A stretch of DNA of 37,301 nt from Bacteroidota bacterium (lineage in GTDB: Bacteria; Bacteroidota; Bacteroidia; Chitinophagales; Saprospiraceae): positions 1 to 37,301 of the forward strand of contig QMOR01000003.1 in the NCBI GenBank assembly GCA_003648285.1, given 5' to 3'. The notes under the pieces are model-generated. The model saw nothing but the letters and a program-made list of their open reading frames with translations. It was not told the DNA's origin and searched no databases. Every line of letters starts with the position of its first letter. Position 1 is the first letter of the stretch. Below, piece by piece: positions 32,801 to 37,301 of this stretch. A program made the position numbers and the translations under genes.

Positions 32801-33174
32801 GGATTTGTGGTCTTGAAAAACGCCGGGTCAATCGTCAGCCCTGGTTTACTCCAGTACAACAGTGAATCACGGCGATATACATAAATAGTAAACGGTAGTG
32901 ATGAGTACGCGCTCATCTTTTCAATGATGTCATTGGTGACCGGTACATTGTCTTGTACCACATCTAGCATATTCTTGAAGAACTGCCGGTCAAGTAGCGT
33001 TGAACTTACTGCAGTTTCCAGAGTATTCAGTTCTTGCTTAACCTCCTGCGCAATGCTTCTCTCTTTGGGGATAAGTATAGAAGAGTTCGGGATAATCAAA
33101 GCAGCGGCCAGACTGATAACCAAACCAATCGATAGCAATCCGAGTCTGTTTGATAATGACGCGATGTTAATCAA
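29857..33174 (-). CDS. Large multi-transmembrane HAMP-domain sensor histidine kinase (NtrY-like catalytic core)
   Basis: 1105 aa; many hydrophobic helices; HAMP after [21 protein letters not shown]-box [29 protein letters not shown]-box [13 protein letters not shown]-boxes [16 protein letters not shown]. Confidence 0.93.
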   Translation of the reverse strand: MINIASLSNRLGLLSIGLVISLAAALIIPNSSILIPKERSIAQEVKQELNTLETAVSSTLLDRQFFKNMLDVVQDNVPVTNDIIEKMSAYSSLPFTIYVYRRDSLLYWSKPGLTIDPAFFKTTNPPFIASDHLKDFLIKEYTIYHDFTNYTVYAKIPVLSDRIDRNRIRLVSKPEAIQKTEEWQRITSVEGDVLCAIVFAKEKLGFWQQLALLVSSLTFCILLAVWLPLMLARFAPRLIGQNKHLWLIGTIVILRLVLIFVNYHSTFDELNLFTPINSKIAFPYSLSDLLMDSVLFATITLLWARFKPAPVGKMATLLERYTITIGSYLLMILSVGLFAWIQRWLILETTLPLNLEHISFWGGNNAAVFTSLACVIFGLFVLGQRLLQDLPQIQPSIYRRTVDLIIAGLISLPFITMLDLNFPLFGFYIAGFSLLVLFDLYSESNNRSVIWVICWTMLVAGFEAGVLHNYHIDKDVRARYTQAQQLSVDLTDGSGRDIDDVVLTWLPNIPSRYSLGVFKDNKLAYSYNYAYPLLLPDSIRHDKLYNIGDDVRSEVGYQNGAYSVLIGRRNSGLMQIISLFSYTFALFNIFLFFVALSNSFLHYLPKEVNISFSSRPTLRNRIQVAIVFLIILSFVIIGFVTVFYLRNTSEDRDKKYFEERLRAVATSIAQTIPVSDSLTTPEDIVPKIAGIAYVYNRQAKIYNVNGDLVLQSDAQSPVPVRSSIKMSFVNKFEMDQSDLTYSIQTLQTAQGVSYQGLLSLRDDNGRKYAYIELPGISMTQTDPETGSRFFGTLLNAYVFLFLIAVALAIGVANSITRPLAQLGEKLKKLKLGKKNEEIPWGIDDEIGALINDYNLMIQKLDESAQLLALTERDTAWREMAKQVAHEIKNPLTPMKLSIQYLEKSAKESDDIHALVKRVSNTLIEQIDNLSRIASEFSNFATLPQSENEKVALNDVVASVHDLFRKRDDMDVQLYVPIQDIIVFADRNQMVRVLNNVIKNAIQAIPDNKRGMINISLVKRGDAAIISVEDNGIGISEEMRDSVFRPNFTTKSSGTGLGLAICANIMETFNGRIYFETEKGKGTKFFIEIPLMKFDDNIREQERVVL

Positions 33175-33287
33175 CGCATTACATTTTATTGAAATGTATA
33201 ATTAAGTAAAAATAAGGATTTTAGAATAAGATAAGCGATCTATTTGCTAGCCTGATTTGGATTTTGGTGAGAACTTAATAGGCTTAG

Positions 33288-33320
33288 CTGTAGGTATTGA
33301 ACTTAATCAGCGTAATTTTG
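33288..33320 (+). promoter_or_regulatory. Candidate rnpB promoter (CTG-N22-TAATTTTG)
   Basis: TAATTTTG at 33313-33320 just upstream of the predicted RNase P RNA 5' end; -33 element weak. Confidence 0.35.
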
Positions 33321-33332
33321 GGTTATCATTTG

Positions 33333-33715
33333 TGGATCACTTGGATCCTGTCGCTCTGTCACAATGGTGGCAGAGAGGAAAGTCCGGACAACACAGAGTA
33401 CCGTACCATTTGAAAAAGTGGGGCCCTGCGAAGGGAACAGAAAGTGTCACAGAAAATAAACCGCCCTGGTGGTTTCCACTGGGGTAAGGGTGAAATCGTG
33501 TGGTAAGAGCGCACGCCTTTTGTTGGTAACAGCAGATGGAGACAAACCTTGCGGGTTGAAATGCCATGTACATCCCGGCTTCCTTTGCGGAATCGGAGTT
33601 ACTCGTTCCTGTGATCAGGCTTGCCTGGTCCGTCGGGAGGGGTGGGCAGAATAGATAAATGATGGGAGACCTGAGTAATCAGGTCAACAGAATCCGGCTT
33701 ATGAGAGATGATCCA
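33333..33715 (+). ncRNA. rnpB: RNase P RNA (bacterial class A)
   Basis: Conserved GAGGAAAGTCCGGACA near 5' end and ACAGAATCCGGCTTAT near 3' end; GGTAAGAGCGCACG; terminal P1 pairing TGGATCA (33333-33339)/TGATCCA (33709-33715). Confidence 0.93.
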
Positions 33716-33752
33716 ATAAAAAAAGCTGCTATTTATAGCAGCTTTTTTTATT
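33715..33752. terminator. Bidirectional intrinsic terminator shared by rnpB (+) and porV (-)
   Basis: Perfect inverted repeat AATAAAAAAAGCTGCTAT-TT-AT-AGCAGCTTTTTTTATT with A7 left and T7 right. Confidence 0.85.
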
Positions 33753-33777
33753 TACCCTTTTGGGTGATTTGAAATAT

Positions 33778-35019
33778 CTATCCGTCAGTCGGAACAGCAT
33801 CTGCGCCGCCGCCGCCTCCAATGTCAAATATGATTGAGAATCTCAAGGTATTATCCAGTGGACTCCTCTGATTGGAAGTAGGGATGAGGTAGGAAAGGTT
33901 CAAGCCGAAGATGTTGTACTTTAACCCAATACCTGCAGTCACAAACTGACGATTTCCCTTGGTTGGATGCTCGTAATAATATCCTGTTCTCACAGAAAAT
34001 TGCTTGTCATACCAGTACTCAAGGCCGATGGAAAACATCAACTCGTTCATTTCCTCTGGAAATCCATTTGGCGCGTCGCTAAAAGAACCAAATACGCCAC
34101 TGAAGAGCGACTTCTGGCGATGGTCAGCGATACCATCCTGTGGATCGATATCATACTCAGGATCTTCCGGATGTTTTGGTGTTGGCACGAGAAGCTTGTT
34201 GATATCAAGTCCCAAGGTCAGACGATTGTGCTCGTCGAAATCAATATCCCATGCGACACCTATACCGAGATTACCCGGAATGAAGTCTTTGAATTTATCT
34301 TCTGTATAGGAGATCTTGGCCCCAATATTGGTGATAGCTGCACCAATCGTAATATTCGAAGTTGCATCACCGAGGTCAGCTTGCGTGACATATGTCATCG
34401 AGATATCAACCGCACCGGACGTACCAGCCACGATATCAACTCCATCAATACTCTGCCCCTTCGCGAGGTTTGAATAAATAAACTTACCTGTCAGACCCAT
34501 TGAAAATTTCGGACTGAGTTTACGAGCGTATGCAAGAGATATTTCATATTCATTTGGTCGTCCAGTACCACGAGGGTCCCCATTTTCGTCAGTAAATGAA
34601 ATTTCGCCCAACGAAAAGTATCGTAAACTCATTCCTACAGCCTGTAGATCATCTATCTTTTTGTAGCCACTGAGATATGCCATATAGACATCCTGAAGGC
34701 CCAATGCCTTTAACCAGGGGGAATAAGTGGCTGAAATACTCATGTCCTGCTCCGCAAAGACCAGTTTTGATGCATTGAAATGCATCGCATTTGCATCTGG
34801 GGAAATGGCTATTCCTACGTCTCCCATACCTGCTGAACGCGCATCTGGTGTGATACGTAAAAACGCAACTGCCGAAATGAGCGTATTCGTACAAGGGCCT
34901 CCACCTGGCGATATCCATTCACCTGTTGTGGGGTCTAATGTACACCCTTGTGCGCTGAGCACATTGCTTGCAGCTACTACCAGCAATCCTACTATTAAAG
35001 TCGTTAAACGATTTTTCAT
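33778..35019 (-). CDS. porV: PorV/LptO-type outer membrane protein of the type IX secretion system
   Basis: Signal peptide MKNRLTTLIVGLLVVAASNVLSAQG; 'ISAVAFLRITPDARSAGMGDVGIAISPDANAMHFNASKLVFAEQDMSISATYSPWLKALG' typical of PorV; directly downstream of porU. Confidence 0.88.
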   Translation of the reverse strand: MKNRLTTLIVGLLVVAASNVLSAQGCTLDPTTGEWISPGGGPCTNTLISAVAFLRITPDARSAGMGDVGIAISPDANAMHFNASKLVFAEQDMSISATYSPWLKALGLQDVYMAYLSGYKKIDDLQAVGMSLRYFSLGEISFTDENGDPRGTGRPNEYEISLAYARKLSPKFSMGLTGKFIYSNLAKGQSIDGVDIVAGTSGAVDISMTYVTQADLGDATSNITIGAAITNIGAKISYTEDKFKDFIPGNLGIGVAWDIDFDEHNRLTLGLDINKLLVPTPKHPEDPEYDIDPQDGIADHRQKSLFSGVFGSFSDAPNGFPEEMNELMFSIGLEYWYDKQFSVRTGYYYEHPTKGNRQFVTAGIGLKYNIFGLNLSYLIPTSNQRSPLDNTLRFSIIFDIGGGGGADAVPTDG

Positions 35020-35046
35020 CCTAATCTGTCTAAGATTTTTGATCCG

Positions 35047-35054
35047 CAAATATA
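35047..35054 (-). promoter_or_regulatory. Bacteroidota -7 box (TATATTTG) in the porU-porV spacer
   Basis: Minus strand TATATTTGCGG 27 nt upstream of porV ATG; no well-spaced -33 TTG. Confidence 0.35.
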
Positions 35055-35092
35055 ATGCAAAAAGCACCCTACTTATTTTAGCAAAGGCAAAT

Positions 35093-37301
35093 TTAATTCA
35101 ATAAAACGAGCTTATTGAACGCACTATCGTACATTTTTTGACTTGTAGTGGCAGAACCGGTGATAATACGTGCCCGATAAAAGAAGATTCCTGCTGCTGA
35201 CGGCAGATTACTGGCACTCCCATTATACCATCCTATATTGTCAATAATGCCGTTTCCAGTTGGCGTGTTTTTAGCGATAATCTCACTGACAAGTCGCCCT
35301 GAGAGGTCAAAAATATCGATGTACACATCAGCATTTGAAGCCTGCAAGTCATGTACTATACGGAATGTTGTCGATTGGAGGTTGCGACCCGGATTAGGAT
35401 AGCTCATGATACTCTTGATCACATTATCCGGATTCGACTCTACGACAAATTCGGTTGTGGCATCTGTAAAGTTATTGGCTACATCCCAAGCTGTGACAGT
35501 TACTGTATGCCTGCCTGGAGGCAAATTAGACAATGGGAAGCGGACTTCACCACGCTTGAAGTCATCTTCTGAAGCCTCATAAAAATCATTCAGGACAAAA
35601 GATTGGCGACTGTCATCATCCAGAACGGCTACAAGGTTATGTCCTATACTGTTGCCGATCACATTGATCCCGTTCTCGTCAAAGAGCTTAACAAGCAATG
35701 TGGAGTTCGGACCCACAACGTCACCGGATTGAAAGGATTCGTTGTTTAAGAATAAGTTGACTTCCGGTCCCGTATCGTCAGCATTCCCACTATTTGAGGA
35801 TCCACCGATGACAAGTTGATCATAGCTACCTGAGGCATCTTCCGAAATCTCATCGGAAGCGTACATACTGATCTTGCCGGCACCGAATTCAAAATTGATA
35901 TCGACCGGAATCACAAAACCGAGTTCAAATTCTCCATTCACTACGCTCGCCGTACCCTTGAAAATGACTCTTGAAAGGTTGTCAAACTCCTTTTCGGAGC
36001 TCTTTGGATCATTTGCAAGAGTTCTGATCACGACTGGTTTGTCATAGACCGTTACAGATACCTTCCCATTGAACAGCGCAAGCTTCTCTCCGTCTTTATC
36101 CTGTATCACACCCTTAATGTGTACCTGGTCAAGGGCGCCTAAAGTGTCTGTACCAGACCCCACAGGCTTCCCGTTGAGTTCTGTGAGAGCAATTTGGTGC
36201 TTCGGGTAGGCCAGAGTCATTGACGGATCACCGATGATGGTAAATTTTCTCGCGTTTACATCCACTGTGTCCTGCGAATTGCTGTTTTTGGCAATGCGCA
36301 TGATTTCTCCAATTGCCAGATATTTCCCATCTACCTTGTCAAATAGATGATTGAAAACTTCCTGTGTGAGTCGTTTATTAGAGCTCGAATAGACTGCTCT
36401 CACAGTCGATAGCAAGGCGACAGCCCCGCCATTCGGATTCAGAAATACTTGCTCGCCTGCCGAGATATAACTCGGCTCGTCGTACCCGGTAAATGAGCAC
36501 GTCGCCGTCACAAAGAGCGGAAGCTTGTCAAAATTAGACCATGACTGGATATCTGCAGTTCCGAGGATGCGTTCCTGCGCCCAGCCTTGCGGTCCGCCAT
36601 GTCCCAGGTAATTCAAAGCGAGAACACCTTTGAACATAGTCTTATTGATGGCGGCATTTACCTCCGGATACCTTGGACCCCCAGGAGTACTCACTTGGGG
36701 AAAAGCATCGAGGTAAATTCTGTCCAGATTGAAACCCGGATTTGCACTTTCAACAGAATTGGAGATTTGCTCGGATTGATTGAGGTGAAGGTTGCTGTCT
36801 TCGTCATCAGCCACGTATGTGATTCTCTGCCGCCAATCTCCAAGCGTAGTAGGTCCCACATCATAGTGTATAATCTTTTCTACAACCGCATTAGCTTCTT
36901 CTGGAGACCCTACTGGTAATCTGCCGACCGCGATATCAATGGCCCCGAGCAACGTGCCTCCTTCATGGGCATTAAGCAGTGCATAGTAGTCATCTGACGG
37001 GAAGGCATAGATAGGGCGCATCGACTCAGCCGTTTCATAGACTGGTATAAAATTGTCATCATCATGCTCCTTTATGAGATGTCGATAATCGTAGGTGCCG
37101 TCACCGACCAGTAAGAGAAAGCGAAAATTATTGTCCCTCAACTTTAGCATTGCTGCAAAGTCACGGATGGAAGTGGGGTCTACACTGCCTCCTGAGAATT
37201 CGTTATATATTTCATGAATAGAAATCAGGGACACATCGTAGTTACTGAAATCTACTCTATGCCTGGCAAGTTGTTCTGCAGCGTCCTCAAAATCAGGATG
37301 A
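35093..37301 (-). CDS. porU: PorU-like type IX secretion system sortase (peptidase C25 family), 5' truncated at window edge
   Basis: Frame stays open to window edge (HPDFEDAAEQLARHRVDFSNYDVSLISIHEIYNEFSGG); FLLLVGDGTYDYRH; catalytic-type LNYLGHGG and TATCSFTGYD; C-terminal SYPNPGRNLQSTTFRI. Confidence 0.9.
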   Translation of the reverse strand, partial: HPDFEDAAEQLARHRVDFSNYDVSLISIHEIYNEFSGGSVDPTSIRDFAAMLKLRDNNFRFLLLVGDGTYDYRHLIKEHDDDNFIPVYETAESMRPIYAFPSDDYYALLNAHEGGTLLGAIDIAVGRLPVGSPEEANAVVEKIIHYDVGPTTLGDWRQRITYVADDEDSNLHLNQSEQISNSVESANPGFNLDRIYLDAFPQVSTPGGPRYPEVNAAINKTMFKGVLALNYLGHGGPQGWAQERILGTADIQSWSNFDKLPLFVTATCSFTGYDEPSYISAGEQVFLNPNGGAVALLSTVRAVYSSSNKRLTQEVFNHLFDKVDGKYLAIGEIMRIAKNSNSQDTVDVNARKFTIIGDPSMTLAYPKHQIALTELNGKPVGSGTDTLGALDQVHIKGVIQDKDGEKLALFNGKVSVTVYDKPVVIRTLANDPKSSEKEFDNLSRVIFKGTASVVNGEFELGFVIPVDINFEFGAGKISMYASDEISEDASGSYDQLVIGGSSNSGNADDTGPEVNLFLNNESFQSGDVVGPNSTLLVKLFDENGINVIGNSIGHNLVAVLDDDSRQSFVLNDFYEASEDDFKRGEVRFPLSNLPPGRHTVTVTAWDVANNFTDATTEFVVESNPDNVIKSIMSYPNPGRNLQSTTFRIVHDLQASNADVYIDIFDLSGRLVSEIIAKNTPTGNGIIDNIGWYNGSASNLPSAAGIFFYRARIITGSATTSQKMYDSAFNKLVLLN

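Noticed and set aside
33181-33197. ACATTT-TATTG-AAATGT inverted repeat upstream of the histidine kinase as an operator
   Set aside because: Short and A/T-rich; no second copy elsewhere in the window to support a binding site
33257-33654. Short ORFs (76, 78 and 61 aa) over the RNase P RNA region
   Set aside because: Overlap the conserved structured rnpB gene; translations show no family resemblance

Overview
The window comes from a Bacteroidota genome, most likely of a Saprospiria-like type (inferred from the promoter style, gene order, T9SS genes and SdrD_B-like giant protein). Its core is one long + strand str/S10/spc/alpha operon, rpsL-rpsG-fusA-rpsJ-rplC ... secY-map-infA-rpmJ-rpsM-rpsK-rpsD-rpoA-rplQ (about 7.7-26.1 kb). 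It has a recognisable Bacteroidota promoter and a clear rho-independent terminator, and is followed by carA, eno, a FtsB/DivIC-like gene and sucD. Upstream lies the 3' part of a giant SdrD_B/Cna_B-like repeat protein (open at the left window edge), a polyprenyl synthetase and a convergent GNAT acetyltransferase. Downstream are a large multi-TM histidine kinase (-), an RNase P RNA (+), and porV and porU of the type IX secretion system (-; porU is open at the right window edge). I did not find a convincing new defence or mobile system; most of the window is conserved housekeeping DNA. The observations most worth a second look are: (1) an exact 1386-bp (462-aa) higher-order periodicity in the giant protein, built from alternating ~118-aa Cys-containing and 113-aa Cys-free domains; (2) a structured 127-nt rpsJ-rplC spacer in front of a GTG-start rplC; (3) a hairpin/promoter-like element between rpsC and rplP; (4) two convergent gene pairs whose stop codons overlap within CTAG/CTAA; and (5) an RGG/poly-Gly tail on ribosomal protein S3.
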